A program made the position numbers and the translations under genes. 64,000 nucleotides of DNA from Tillandsia leiboldiana (lineage: Eukaryota > Streptophyta > Magnoliopsida > Poales > Bromeliaceae): assembly GCA_029204045.2 (NCBI GenBank), contig CM055064.1:7204323-7268322 (forward strand), given 5' to 3'. Positions 34,430 through 46,326 of the stretch are shown here, piece after piece. The notes beneath the pieces are model-generated. The model was not told the origin of the DNA and did no database searches. It worked only from the letters and a program-made list of their open reading frames with translations. Positions within the stretch are counted from its first letter, which is position 1. Each line of letters opens with the position of its first letter.

Positions 34430-37400
34430 TGTAGTAATCGTGAATTTTAAAAGGTTTAAATAAATTTCTGGATTAATAAATAGCAGAAAATAAATAAATT
34501 AAACCCCAAAAATATCGATTTTTTTTATCAAGGACTGATCTCGAAAATCTGAGATCACCATTGCGACTGTCTCGTCGAAACATGAAAAATTCATATTCAT
34601 ATGTTTTCGATCCGACGGTCGGATCTTCCGAAAAACAGCGAAGAAGAAACGGGTCCCACAACTTAAGTTGTGAATAGTAACCCCTATTTTAAATGGCCCT
34701 TTGATCACTAACGGCCGTTTCACTGTCTGGAACCCTGACATAGGGGTATGAGTAGTCAAACCTAACTAATTTCGACGTTCTGAGCACAATGGCACTGACG
34801 GTTTTCGTGTTTGGCGATCCGGGTGCATCGAAATGCGTTCGTCAGTCCGCGACATAAGAAACATCATGGCCCGAGATTTTATACGAGCACCGAATCAAGC
34901 AAACGAATACACTACTTGATAGGTCTCGACGAGCCAGACGTCGTGGCGAAGTCTGTTTCGCAATTCGTTGAGCGGATTGTCTCGAAAAGCGTGAAAAATG
35001 CCAAAGAAGCATGTGTTCTTGCAATAAACTTGATATTTTATGTATCAAATATTGCAAGGTTAATTCATTGAGGTTCTGAGAGCATTTGTTACATGCTAGA
35101 GGGACCTAGATGTTCGGGGTAGCTTGTGTAGGGACCAAATTGCAAAAAAATGCAAATTTTATGCATTTATGTGAAGTGGCCTTTGGTCTTCTTTGGATAC
35201 ATGCATGAGGGGTCAGGGGGAAGTTCGAAGCATCACAAGGCTTCTCTTCATCTTCCAGACCAAGCCTCGAGTGCTGGTGGCCGAGGAGTCACAACCCCAT
35301 TTGTTGTAAACTCGGGAGAGAGAGAGAAGGGAGAAAGTTGGACCAACTTCTTCCTAAGTTGATCTGGAGTGCTCTGTGAGCTTCCTTGGTGTCTCTGGAG
35401 CATCCTGGGTGCTTGCCTTGGCCGCGCGAAGGAGGAGGAGTGAAACCGGCTTCTTCCTTCTTCATCAACTCCGGCAAGGTAAGAAGTACTAAACCTTGGT
35501 TTGTTTGAACCCGAGACCACTAGCAGTAGGTTAGTTAGGCTCTTGTGATGCTTTCTGCACAAGCCCGAGTCCCCATGCACGCTGGTTGGCCGGCGGGACC
35601 ACACCCTCGCCGGAAACCTAGCCGAGCTCCGCCATGGCCGTTCTCTGCAACCAGTGGACCAAAGTGGAATCTAAAATCATGGGCATGGACTGTAGGAGAT
35701 GAGGATCATCTCCACCAAAATTGGTGGAGTTTGATCAAGCCAATCGCTCGCAGAAGTGAACCCTAGTTTTCGGGTTTTCTTACACTTGGCCGAGGATGCT
35801 ACTCCGGCGCCAGCGCGCTTCCCCGCCGCCGGCCACATGCCCAGAAGTGTTCCTGGGAGTGGGAGGAGTGCACCCATGCACTTGCATGGAATCCATGCAG
35901 CACCAAAGTGGCGCGACCATGGATGACCCGAGATTGGACCGAATCATGGTCGCCGGCGCTCCGGCCATCTCCGGCCGGGCTGGATTGGTCGGGAAGTTTC
36001 CTATGGTCCATTAGAACATTTCCATCCATGTTGGAGGGCTTCAAAATGCTTCTGTGGAAATCGGCCATTAATGCTGGTGAAGCTCCAATCCGAGCTTGCC
36101 CCAGCCGCGCCGCTGCCGTGTCCTGTCGCCGGCCACAGGCACAGGAAGGTTCACTGAGAGTTTAAGCACCTGTTGGTGCTAATTGTTGGGTCTCAGATGC
36201 TTTTGGTTGCTGGTCACGAATTTCAAAGAAAATGGGTTCATCTTCTTCCTCGAGCCCGTGGCCATCCTGGGTTTTGGCTTGCTCCAAGTTGCTGGAAAAG
36301 CTCCTGCAACCAGGAGGAACATTTCCCTCCAAGTTTTATAAGGTCTGGTTCAGTGTTTGCAGAGAACCAACCTCAGGTTGGTGTTAAGTAGATGTTTGTA
36401 TAAGGTGCACACCAAGTGCTTGATGAAATGCCACAGTGAGGTTTTGTTTAGAATTGGGCTTCGACAATAATATGAAACTTGCTTCAAAATGTCCCCTGAG
36501 CTTAGTGCTCACTTCAGATCAAGTTGGATCTGTGTGGAATAATGTTTGGAGCATTGTGAACTTGTAAGTATGCAAGGCTTTGGATCTACTTGATCCAGCA
36601 GATCTGGGCTACAAATAGGGCAAGCCCTGGGGTCATGGCATTGTCCAGAGACTTTTTGATTCAGGAAGTTTCAGTTGGAGATGTGTAGATTTAAAGTTAC
36701 ATCAAAACTAAGCCTTATGTCAAATAGTTGTTTGTAATAGTGTTTGGGTCTGTTTGCGAAGCTGCGACAGTAAGCTCCTGGCTATTTTGGGTATGTGTGG
36801 GTCATTTCCTGATCAGCATTCATGATCCAGGTCTTTGCAGTCTGACTCCGACCAACGAGCCTTCTGGTGGAGTCATTGTTCCTCCTATATACAGGTGGGT
36901 TTATCTTCGGTCCGCGTTTTATCAGATCGGCCCTACGGGTACCATAGTAGGACGGACCCCTTTGGTACTTGGTTGTTTATTGCATATCATGCTTATATTC
37001 CAGCAGTTGCTTGTTTACTTTATTGAGATATATCATGCTTTCTTCAGCAGTAGATATGCATTTTCCTGGACACATGCCATGCTTGATTGGTCATTAGCAT
37101 AGTTCTATACCTGTCTCTATTCTTCACTGCATGTTTAGAATAGGAGATACTACTTCAGTACTTGGCATGTTATACCTGTATCCCGGTGGGGATTTTCCTC
37201 GGCTTCTTGCCGTCTATTTGGTCGATGGACCATGGTTTGAGCATCAGCATTATGATCGCCGTCGAGCCAGCTTTCAGTCGCGCACACCAGCGGATTAGCT
37301 ACCCGTGTTGGTGTTCTTTACCGGTAGAGAGGTCACATTGACCCGTGAGCCTTGTCGGGTTATGATAGCTTGCTGGGTGTCCGACAGTGGCTTTAGGCCT

Positions 37401-38522
37401 GAGGCCCCAATGACCAACAGTGGCAATTGGCTTGAGGTCCTTATGCTCCATGGCAGTTAGCCTGAGGCCCTTGTGGCCAACAGTGGCATTGGATTGGGTA
37501 TATTCGTGGTACTACCTTTGATGCACTATCTTGATATTTCCTGCTTGTTTGATTACCTGCATTTTCATTCATGTTATCATTCATTGTATAGGTTACATTG
37601 ACCCGTGAGCCCGTTGGGGTTATGATAGCTTGCTGGGTGTCCGACAGTGGCTTTAGGCATGAGGCCCCAATGACCAACAGTGGCTTTTGCCTGAGGTCCA
37701 TTTGCCCCATGGCAGCTTAGCCTGAGGCCCTTGTGGCCAACAGTGGCATTAGATTGGGTATACTTGTGGTGATACTTTTGATGCATTATCCTTATCTATT
37801 TCCTGCTTGTCAGATGATTAGTTATAGCATGATCATTTTCTGCTTGCCAGATTATCAGTGATAGTATGACTATTTCCTGCTTATCAGTTATAGCATATTC
37901 ATTTCTGTTTATAGATTTATCAGTCATAGCATGATCAGCTTTATATATGATTACACTGCTCTGTTGATTAATCCATGATTAATGGTACTCTACTTAGATT
38001 ATATATTTGAATTATATCTTTCAGTTTCAGTATATCCTACTTTTGCTATCCGCTTATTATGGTATCCAGTAGGTACGGCTTGCTATTTCCCGGCCCGTCG
38101 TGCCCACTGGGATACACTTATGTGTGTCTCACACCCTCGGGTGACTGTTTTTCAGGACCATCGGGTGCGGGGACATTGGGAAGTTCTGTGTGAGGATTCG
38201 TGGTAGATTTGTCCCTGGTAGGACTTACCCCTTTTGTTTTAGTAAACTTTATAACTGTTATTTCTATTTGAAGAACGGGGTTGTATAAGCATATGAACCT
38301 TGTGGTTGTAATAGAGTAGAACTTTTGGTATAGCTAATCTTGTATCTACTCTGATTGACTGTATCTGTTAGCCGAGCATATATAGGGAAGACTCTGTCTG
38401 TTATACAGAGGCTTTTCTATATGTGGGCGGTCTGTTCACGCCTTGGAGAGTTCAAGTTTTAACTCTGATTTAAAAAAAAAAAAATTTAGACCCACTTTCG
38501 AATCTCGGGGCGTGACATGTTT
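34425..38522 (+). mobile_element. Solo LTR, gypsy family B
   Basis: The 4088-bp LTR (34430-38517) begins TGTAGTAATCGTG and ends GGGGCGTGACA, with target duplication tgttt at 34425-34429 and 38518-38522. It is the same family as the LTRs of the minus-strand element at 54484-64000. An imperfect ~255-bp duplication at ~37327-37760 repeats GATAGCTTGCTGGGTGTCCG and CCAATGACCAACAGTGGC. The shared hairpin is at 38066-38136, and an A-run sits near the 3' end. Confidence 0.92.
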
Positions 38523-38860
38523 ACAAAAAGACTAGTGGGAGCCAGCTTGTCTTTCTCGTATTATACGTGGATGACATTCTCTTAATTGGAAATGATGTAA
38601 ATTTGATGACCTCTGTCAAGATTTGGTTATCCCAGAATTTCTTGATGAAAGATCTGGGAGAAGCAGCCTATATTCTTGGAATTAAGGTCTATAGAGATAG
38701 ATCTAAGAGGCTGATCGGTTTATCACAGCAGATGTACATAGAAGACGTGTTGAAAAGGTTCAACATGGAAAATTCCAAAAGGGGTCTTCTTCCCATCAGA
38801 CATGGAATTAATCTCTCCAAGATGATGTGTCCTAAAACACCTGAGGAAAGAGAGCGCATG
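38523..38860 (+). pseudogene. Copia reverse transcriptase, C-terminal half
   Basis: The YVDDILLIGND active-site motif (~38562) carries the two further catalytic Asp residues, followed by the LGIKVYRDRSKRLIGLSQ block typical of Copia reverse transcriptase. The frame is open to 38860, where the family E LTR is inserted within gcatg (38856-38860 and 53098-53102). Confidence 0.87.
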
Positions 38861-39596
38861 TGTGATGATCCGTACTTCTGCAGAAACTGTTGCATTAAAC
38901 AGGAACTATAGGAAGCTTATACGGTGTACCGGAACTTGTAGAATCGAAATTGGACCTCAGAAATAGACTCGGCGCGAAAATCGGATCAAGTGGGCTTTTC
39001 CGGGAGCTTTCGGCAAAATTTCGGATGAGAATTTGGCGAAATGGACAGCGGATTTGGACTCAGCGCGCGAAAACGATCAAAATGGTATATTTACTTATTT
39101 TTTTCGGCGCAAAATTACTGTTCACCGGAACAGTAACTCCGGCGGCCGGAATTACTGTTCCGGCAGCCGGCGGCAACCGGCGGGCGGCGGCGCAGCGGCG
39201 GCGCAGCGGCGGAGCGCGGCGGAGCGCAGCGGAGCGCCGCGGAGTACGGCGCGGGCAGGTGCGGGCAGGCGCGCAGGTGCGGGGTCCACAGGCATGGCGT
39301 GCACCGGGAGCACCGAAGAGTTCTGTTGCCACGTGGCAGCTCCTGATTGGCTGGCCGGCATCTAGAAAGCAACGGGATTGGTGACACGAGGCACGCCCTG
39401 ATTGGCTGGCATTTTCCGAAAAACCCGGAGCGGGGACCCGGGCATGTGCACCACGTGGACACGTGGCGGATTTTGAGTGGACGTGCACAGGCTGTTTCCT
39501 GTTTTGTGGACACGTGGCGCGTCCTGGTTGGTCCATTTTGGTGTTTCCTGTTTTGTCCGGATCCCGTGTGGAGCCCAAAAGATTCCCTTGGCCCAT

Positions 39597-39604
39597 TATA
39601 AATA
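39597..39604 (+). promoter_or_regulatory. TATA box of LTR E
   Basis: TATAAATA is preceded by GGCCCAT and by four upstream G-boxes within 270 bp. It is the likely core promoter of this LTR family; transcription would start about 30 bases downstream. Confidence 0.65.
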
Positions 39605-40274
39605 GGATCCCTCACTCCCTTAGGATCCCTCACTCCCTCCCATTCTCACCTCGGGATCCGAGCTGTAGAGAGAGAACCAGAGCTTGGGCTCTCTATGAAA
39701 ATTATTCCTCTCTTTTCTCTCTCTCCCCTAGAAATTTCAGAATTTTTGGAGTTACCAATAGTGAGTTACCTGCGACGCGGCGCACTGCGACGATTTTCTT
39801 TTTCGGCCTATTTCCCGTCGCAGTTCAGTCGAAAAATCCCTGTGGGCTAACCAGGAGGAATTTTTGAACGATTTTCATGGCAGCACGTTCCTAAAAGGTA
39901 AGGCTTCGATTTCTGTGTTGATCACTTTGCTCCATTTCGCACTTTTGGCACGGTTTCCGAAGCCTCTTTGACCCCCCTTTTTGCTGTGCAAATTTCTGGA
40001 CAGCATCAACTTCTCCGATTTTTATCTTGGCATAGGAGCATCAGATCTGTTACGGAATTTGAGTTGGCATAGTTTCGTGAAAGTTTCAAGTCCTGAAGAT
40101 TGAAGGTGAAGAAAGTTGAATCATTTAACTCAATCTCAAGAAAGAAGAATCCAAAAGGATCAGGTATGTTTAACTAAAGAATTTGTGTGATCCGAATACT
40201 TCTTGTAGTGTAGAAACACTTGGAAGAATCTTTCATTGCATAAAAATCAAAAACTGGACTTGGGACATGTTCAG

Positions 40275-40560
40275 GATCCGGATCAGGCTGTTCGATCCGG
40301 ATCCCGAAGGTGGTTCGTTCATACATCGTCGCAATCCGGATCGTAGTCTCTTGATCCGGATCCCGAACGTTGAGTTTACCATCTACCTTGAACGATCCGG
40401 ATCTTGCTTCGCAATCCGGATCCCGAACGTTGATGTTTGGTGAACTGTATGAACGATCCGGATCGTAGTCACATGATCCGGATCCCGAACCTTCGTTTTT
40501 CTGGAATTGGCTGTTTCGTTATGACGATCCGGATCTCAGTTATCACGATCCGGATCGCCG
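40275..40560. promoter_or_regulatory. GATCCGGATC palindrome array in SIRE U3
   Basis: Palindromes are paired about 20 bp apart, and the pairs recur about every 60 bp; the second of a pair is usually followed by CCGAAC. The array ends ~60 bp upstream of the TATA box, the position expected for an enhancer. The same array is repeated in the 3' LTR (~50187-50470), and a shorter one lies upstream of the env-like gene (46915-47067). Confidence 0.65.
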
Positions 40561-40622
40561 TCCGTAAAATTTCCAGAAATGTTAGGTTTTTGATTCTTAT
40601 CTCCTTCCTAGGGTTTCTAACC

Positions 40623-40630
40623 TATAAATA
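40623..40630 (+). promoter_or_regulatory. TATA box of SIRE 5' LTR
   Basis: TATAAATA in the context AACCTATAAATAGACCC. The copy in the 3' LTR is at 50535-50542. Confidence 0.7.
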
Positions 40631-41417
40631 GACCCTATGTCTTTCTTTCTAGGGTCAATCCACATAGCCGTCATTTTCATATATCATCTTATACGGATAT
40701 AGATCCACATATAGAGAAGAAAGGAAATCATTAGAGAATACTCTATGTTTCTTCATCTATATTGATTAGTTTGATTCTAGGTTTTCATACTCACATCTTG
40801 AGTTGAATCAAACTAATGAATACTTAGATGGTATTTCCGATCTATCTTTGATCTAAGTATTCGGCGGATCATCACCACCCAAAAACAACGATTACCCCAA
40901 AATCGGCGCGTGGATTCGCGTGTCCTTGTGGTTTCAAGGTTCAATCGCTCTCGTGGATTCGGAGCGAGGCACGTTCGTGGATTCGAAGGGTGCTATTGGG
41001 TGAAGACCGTGGATTCGGTCGGACGTCGTGGATTCGACGTTGGACGCCGTGGATTCGGCGTTGGGCGCAGATCGTGGATTCGAGAAGCGTCTGGAGCGAG
41101 CGGAGAAGATCCTCTAGGAGCGTATGGAAAAGGTTGAGTCGTAAGTGTGTACGGTAAATCACCTTGTACGTGTTTTAATTCTAGTGGATTTCTGCCGTGT
41201 TATCGGTCCCGTGGTTTTTTACTCCGGTGATGGAGTTTTCCACGTAAAAATCTTGCGAGTTATTTTCATTTCCGCATTGGGTTTTTTATCGCAACGATTT
41301 TTGAGTGTTTATACGTTTACACCTATTCACCCCCCTCTAGGTGTTTCTTCCCCTATTTAGATCCGTATTATATACGACCCAACAAGTGGTATCAGAGAGG
41401 GAATAGGGTTGTGAACA

Positions 41418-43439
41418 ATGGTTGAAGGTGGAAACATCAATCGACCCCCTTTCTTTGATGGAACAAATTATGCGTACTGGAAAGTACGGATGAAAGCCTT
41501 TTTATCTTCCATCGACGAAAGGGTGTGGCATTCAATTGAATCAGGATGGACTAATCCAACTGAACTTATCTCTGATGTTCACACCTTAAAACCTAGGTCG
41601 AAATGGACCAAGGAAGAGTTTGAGTTATCTTCTTACAATGGCAAGGGAATTAATGCTATTTTTAATGCCTTATCTCAAACTGAATTCTCTCGCGTCTCGG
41701 CATGTGAGACTGCGAAAGAAATCTGGGATGTTCTCCAGGTTACACATGAGGGAACTAACCTCGTGAAGATTCAGAAACTGCAGATGCTTACGAGCAAGTT
41801 TGACTCTATCTTGATGGCAGAAAATGAATCTTTCACGGACTACTATACACGATTGCAAGATATCGTAAACTCATGTGCTAATCTGGGAGAGAAGATTCCA
41901 GAATTTAAGATTGTAAGAAAAATCTTAAGAACTCTTCCTGAACGATTTCGCCCAAAGGTTACTGCCATTGAAACTATTAAACACCCGGACGAAATACGTG
42001 TAGAAGAATTAGTTGGTTCATTACAAACTTATGAAATGACTTTTAATACTAACAATTCTTCTGGAAAAGCATCCACTTCTAAGTCTTCAGGTTATGCGTT
42101 GAAAACAACTAAGGAAGAAGACGCGGATACATCCTCCTCGGACGATGACGAGAACCTTTCTATGGAGGAATTTGAGAAGCAGCTCGCTCTCTTGACAAGG
42201 AATTTTCGCCGCAACTTTCGAAGGGGTAATTCAAGCAAATCTCCATCCTTCAGAAAGTGGAACAAAGGCAAGGGTACTCCAAGTCACAAGTCAAGAAAGC
42301 AGGAGAACTTCTCAAAGGATAAGAAAAGTTCAGAAGGACAACTGCAATGCTTCAAATGTCGAGGCTACGGCCACATTGCAACGGAGTGTCCTAACAAGTA
42401 TCCGGCAAAGAAGAAGGCGATGCAAGTCGTCACTTGGGATGACAACTCAACGTCAAATGAGTCGTCTTCAAGTGATGAAGAAAAGAGCTCCACGGCATTC
42501 CACGCGTCCACATCTTCACCATTCATGTGCTTTATGGCAAGTACGTCTGAATCATTGTCCAACTCCACTGTTGAAAAGAATGCAATGGACAATGAATCGG
42601 ATGATTCGGAAGGTGAAGAGTTTGCTCTAGCCTATCACAGATCTTTACAGGATTTAAAGAAACCGGCTAAGCAAAACAAGGGGTTGAGAGGGAGATTGCA
42701 GGATCTCGAAGAAGAAGTAAAAAGGGTAACTTCTCTCTCGACCGATCTTGAAGTGGAAAGGGATAGTTTGATAAAAGCAAATGTTTCCCTTCAAGAGTCC
42801 AATGAGCAGCTCGAGAAGAACTATATAGATATGGTGAACAAAGCAAACTACTTCTTGAAGCTCTATGGCGAGGGCCGACAGGAAAGACGGGAAATGACAG
42901 AGACCATTCTCCAACTCAAGGATGACTTACAGCAATTCTCTTTAGGAAAGAGTAAGTTGGATAAACTCCTTGGTCTTGGTCAAACAAATCGGTTCGGCCT
43001 CGGGTACACTCAAACTGGAAACAGTCCAAGTTCGAGTGGGACAGTCTTTGTGCCTCAGTCGGTATCTCCTCCTCCGACATCGGAATTCAAGACAAACAAC
43101 GACAACAAACCTACCTCATCCTCTTCGGAATCGTCAAGCTCAAAGGTATGTTTTCGTTGTAATTTTGCAGGGCACATCGAAAGAAATTGCGAGATTGGAG
43201 CTCAAAGAACAAATCAACCACATCTTGCAATTGCTACCAATAAGCTCACTTCCCGGAATTCAAGGAAGGATTTTTCAAAAGGAAAGAACATTGGTAGCAC
43301 CTCAAACAAGACGATGACAAAAGAAAAAGATCAATCATACAAGACGTCGTCTTCAAGGAGAATCTCTCAACCTTTACCAACATACTCCAAAACTCAAAAG
43401 GTTTGGGTATGCAAAGGTGAAACCCCTCCTTGTCCTTAA
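41418..43439 (+). CDS. SIRE Gag polyprotein
   Basis: An intact 673-codon frame starts 21 bases after the primer site. Residues ~10-230 form the Copia capsid domain (start motif PPFFDGTNYAYWKVRMKAF). Zinc knuckles follow at ~311 (CFKCRGYGHIATEC) and ~577 (CFRCNFAGHIERNC). Between them lie an acidic Ser/Asp/Glu-rich linker and a coiled coil (~400-515), all usual for SIRE Gag. Gag packages the RNA into cytoplasmic particles. The frame ends shortly after KTQKVWVC, the junction where protease normally begins. Pol overlaps by 23 bases in another frame, an arrangement possibly created by the deletion. Confidence 0.93.
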   Translation: MVEGGNINRPPFFDGTNYAYWKVRMKAFLSSIDERVWHSIESGWTNPTELISDVHTLKPRSKWTKEEFELSSYNGKGINAIFNALSQTEFSRVSACETAKEIWDVLQVTHEGTNLVKIQKLQMLTSKFDSILMAENESFTDYYTRLQDIVNSCANLGEKIPEFKIVRKILRTLPERFRPKVTAIETIKHPDEIRVEELVGSLQTYEMTFNTNNSSGKASTSKSSGYALKTTKEEDADTSSSDDDENLSMEEFEKQLALLTRNFRRNFRRGNSSKSPSFRKWNKGKGTPSHKSRKQENFSKDKKSSEGQLQCFKCRGYGHIATECPNKYPAKKKAMQVVTWDDNSTSNESSSSDEEKSSTAFHASTSSPFMCFMASTSESLSNSTVEKNAMDNESDDSEGEEFALAYHRSLQDLKKPAKQNKGLRGRLQDLEEEVKRVTSLSTDLEVERDSLIKANVSLQESNEQLEKNYIDMVNKANYFLKLYGEGRQERREMTETILQLKDDLQQFSLGKSKLDKLLGLGQTNRFGLGYTQTGNSPSSSGTVFVPQSVSPPPTSEFKTNNDNKPTSSSSESSSSKVCFRCNFAGHIERNCEIGAQRTNQPHLAIATNKLTSRNSRKDFSKGKNIGSTSNKTMTKEKDQSYKTSSSRRISQPLPTYSKTQKVWVCKGETPPCP

Positions 43440-45975
43440 TCGTTCTACGATTAAATCTTGTATAGCTTGTGTAGACTATTTTCTTTTCTTCTTTTTCTTT
43501 TGGCCAACTCGTCAACCATCCTTGCAAGGTAAATTGTATATTTTTTTCTTATTGGTTGATGATTTCTCTCGGTTTTCTTGGGTAGCATTTCTGAGAGAGA
43601 AAGCTGATACGTTTGACTCTTTTCATGAGATTTGCCATCGTATTATGATTGAAAAGAATGAAAAGATCATTCGTGTTAGAAGTGATAGGGGTGGAGAATT
43701 CATAAATTCAAAATTCATTGACTTTTGTACTTCAAATGGCATTAAACATGAATTCTCGGCACCCTATACACCTCAGCAGAATGGTGTTGTTGAGCGCAAA
43801 AACAGGGTTGTTCAAGAGATGGCGCGTGTGATGCTTCATAGCCGGAAATTACCGCTACATTTTTGGGCTGAAGCTGTGAACACCGCTGTCTATGTCATTA
43901 ACAGAGTGTATTTGCGCCCAGGAACCTTGAATACACCATATGAGCTGTGGTTTAGTAGAAAACCGGATATCAAGTACTTTCGTATCTTCGGGAGTCGATG
44001 TTACATCTTACGTGACCGTGAAAATCTTGGAAAGTTCGACTCTCGAAGTGATGAAGGGATCTTTTTGGGTTATTCTACGAATAGCAGAGCATATCGAGTA
44101 TTTAACATTGAATCTAAGACGATCGTAGAATCTATAAATGTTAAAGTAGATGAAGCTTCTCATTTTGAATCTGAAAAATCTACCCTCGATATCTCTCTAG
44201 ATGATGATTCACCTGCTAGTGCATCTTCTCATGATAATACTTCCAATATTAATGATGCATCTAATGGTTCTTCTAGTTTATCTGATGTGCAGGAATCATC
44301 TCGTGTACCTCCGAGTACTCCGTTTCAACAAACGCTACGAATCTCCAAGGATCATCCGGAATCGAACATCATTGGAGATCCACAAGAAGGAGTTAGAACT
44401 CGAAGGCAGTTGGTTTGCGGATTTGCTTGCTACGTATCTTTAATCGAACCAAAGACAATAGATGAAGCTCTTCAGGATGACTACTGGATTAAAGCAATGC
44501 AGGAAGAGCTCCATCAATTTGAGCGAAACAAAGTCTGGGAATTAACGAAGCCTCCAAAGCAACATAATGTGATAGGTACCAAATGGATCTTCAAGAACAA
44601 GAAAGATGAAGATGGTACTATCATCAGGAACAAGGCACGACTAGTTGCTCAAGGCTACTCTCAAGTAGAAGGTATAGACTTTGACGAAACTTTCGCCCCT
44701 GTAGCTAGACTCGAGTCCATTCGTATATTGTTTGCTATTGCTTGTCATTTTAAAATCAAATTATTTCAAATGGACGTCAAGAGCGCATTTCTAAATGGGT
44801 TTTTAAATGAGGAAGTTTATGTAGCTCAACCGAAAGGTTTTGTAGATCATAAACAACCTAACCATGTTTTTCGTTTGAAAAAGGCTCTTTACGGTCTGAA
44901 ACAAGCACCGCGAGCATGGTACGAAAGGTTAACAAAGCACCTTTTGGAGAAGGGCTATACTCGAGGGGGAGCTGACAGGACTCTCTTTGTGAAGCATTAT
45001 CAAAATAATTTCATTGTAGCACAAAACTATGTCGATGACATTGTATTTGGTGCAACAAAAGATAATGATGCTTCTAAATTCGCGGAGACCATGGAAAGCG
45101 AATTTGAGATGTCCATGATGGGCGAACTGTCTTATTTTCTTGGATTGCAAATTAAACAAAATGATGAAGGTATTCACTTGAGTCAATCCAAGTATGCACT
45201 GGAGTTGGTCAAAAAGTTTGATCTAGAAAATTGTAAAGATTTTCCAACTCCAATGGGAACTAGCCACAAGGGACTTGGAAGTGAATCACATAGTGAGAAT
45301 GTAGACGAGAAACTGTATAGAAGTATGATTGGAAGTCTACTTTACCTCACGGCTAGTCGCCCGGATATATCCTTTAGTGTTGGGATTTACGCGAGATATC
45401 AATCAGCACCAAAGGAGGTTCACCTGAAAGCGGTGAAACGGATCATCCGGTACATCAAAGGATCAATTAATTTCGGAATTTGGTATCCTATGGGAACAAG
45501 TCTGGACATTATTGGATACTCAGATGCCGATTGGGCAGGATCAGTGGATGATCGGAAAAGCACGAGTGGTGCATGCTTCTATCTTGGCCATTGCCTTGTT
45601 GCATGGCACAGTAAAAAGCAGAATTGCATAGCACTCTCGACTGCCGAAGCGGAATACATTTCAGCTGGAAGTTGCTCAACTCAACTCATTTGGATGAAAA
45701 GCGTATTGAGTGACTTCCGCATTTCAGCATCTTCGGTAACAATTCTTTGTGACAACACAAGTGCAATTAACATTTCTAAAAACCCTGTGTTGCACTCTAG
45801 AACAAAACATATTGAACTTAGATATCATTTTCTTAGAGAGCTAGTTGAATCAAATACTCTTCAACTTTCATATATTTCAACTGAAGATCAATTAGCTGAC
45901 TTTTTAACAAAACCTTTGGATCAAAAACGTTTTATTCATTTGCGAAAAGCAATTGGTATGCTTTCTTTGAAATAA
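43417..45975 (+). CDS. SIRE Pol, lacking protease and integrase zinc finger
   Basis: An 852-codon frame carries an integrase core from ~residue 38, with the second catalytic Asp in RSDRGGEF (~89-97) and Glu in NGVVERKN. Reverse transcriptase follows (YVDD at ~537), then RNase H (SDADWAG at ~701; STAEAEYIS; tail ADFLTKPLDQKRF). The aspartic protease DSG site and the HHCC zinc finger expected between Gag and the core are absent. A pyrimidine run (~43482-43500) sits where the first catalytic Asp region should be; VDYF just before it may be a remnant. The first ATG is unlikely to be a natural start. RT and RNase H look intact; processing and integration would need help in trans. Confidence 0.9.
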   Translation: MKPLLVLNRSTIKSCIACVDYFLFFFFFWPTRQPSLQGKLYIFFLLVDDFSRFSWVAFLREKADTFDSFHEICHRIMIEKNEKIIRVRSDRGGEFINSKFIDFCTSNGIKHEFSAPYTPQQNGVVERKNRVVQEMARVMLHSRKLPLHFWAEAVNTAVYVINRVYLRPGTLNTPYELWFSRKPDIKYFRIFGSRCYILRDRENLGKFDSRSDEGIFLGYSTNSRAYRVFNIESKTIVESINVKVDEASHFESEKSTLDISLDDDSPASASSHDNTSNINDASNGSSSLSDVQESSRVPPSTPFQQTLRISKDHPESNIIGDPQEGVRTRRQLVCGFACYVSLIEPKTIDEALQDDYWIKAMQEELHQFERNKVWELTKPPKQHNVIGTKWIFKNKKDEDGTIIRNKARLVAQGYSQVEGIDFDETFAPVARLESIRILFAIACHFKIKLFQMDVKSAFLNGFLNEEVYVAQPKGFVDHKQPNHVFRLKKALYGLKQAPRAWYERLTKHLLEKGYTRGGADRTLFVKHYQNNFIVAQNYVDDIVFGATKDNDASKFAETMESEFEMSMMGELSYFLGLQIKQNDEGIHLSQSKYALELVKKFDLENCKDFPTPMGTSHKGLGSESHSENVDEKLYRSMIGSLLYLTASRPDISFSVGIYARYQSAPKEVHLKAVKRIIRYIKGSINFGIWYPMGTSLDIIGYSDADWAGSVDDRKSTSGACFYLGHCLVAWHSKKQNCIALSTAEAEYISAGSCSTQLIWMKSVLSDFRISASSVTILCDNTSAINISKNPVLHSRTKHIELRYHFLRELVESNTLQLSYISTEDQLADFLTKPLDQKRFIHLRKAIGMLSLK

Positions 45976-46316
45976 ACTTCTTTTTGAAACCTTTGCTTAA
46001 AATAGGTTTTGTATTTGTTTTGTTCTATTCAATATCTATGTTTATACATAGGATAGTAATTGAGCATAGATCTTAATTGACTTTAATTGCATCTGTTCAC
46101 ACATTTAGAAATTTATTATGCTTTTGCCATCATAATATTTCTTTGTTGCAATGATCGTTTATGTTAATTAAATCATCTTCTAAAGTGATCAAAGTCAATT
46201 TCTCTCTCAATGATCTCTTGGTATAGTCATTATCTTATTTGACTGTTTAGTCGAGTATGAAATCGAGATCAATTTTTGGTTGAATACTTTATATCTTAAA
46301 TAATTGATAGCCAATT

Positions 46317-46326
46317 GAGGGGGAGT
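46317..46326 (+). other. Internal polypurine tract after SIRE pol
   Basis: GAGGGGGAG lies about 340 bases after the pol stop. It resembles the true polypurine tract (AAAGGGGGAGA at 49948-49958) and a third tract at 49251-49275 after the env-like gene. Such tracts can prime plus-strand DNA at extra sites; use here is inference. Confidence 0.5.

Larger units (their letters stand above)
40048..41384 (+). repeat. SIRE 5' LTR
   Basis: The U3 region holds about ten GATCCGGATC or ATCCGGATC palindromes between 40275 and 40560, followed by a TATA box at 40623-40630. A run of CGTGGATTCG words at ~40910-41080 forms a second short repeat downstream of the likely start site. The LTR ends at ACGACCCAACA. 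Confidence 0.93.

Noticed and set aside
39060..39867. Frames in LTR E (up to 178 codons)
   Set aside because: Same cause: GC-rich U3 sequence, overlapping frames on both strands and no domain.
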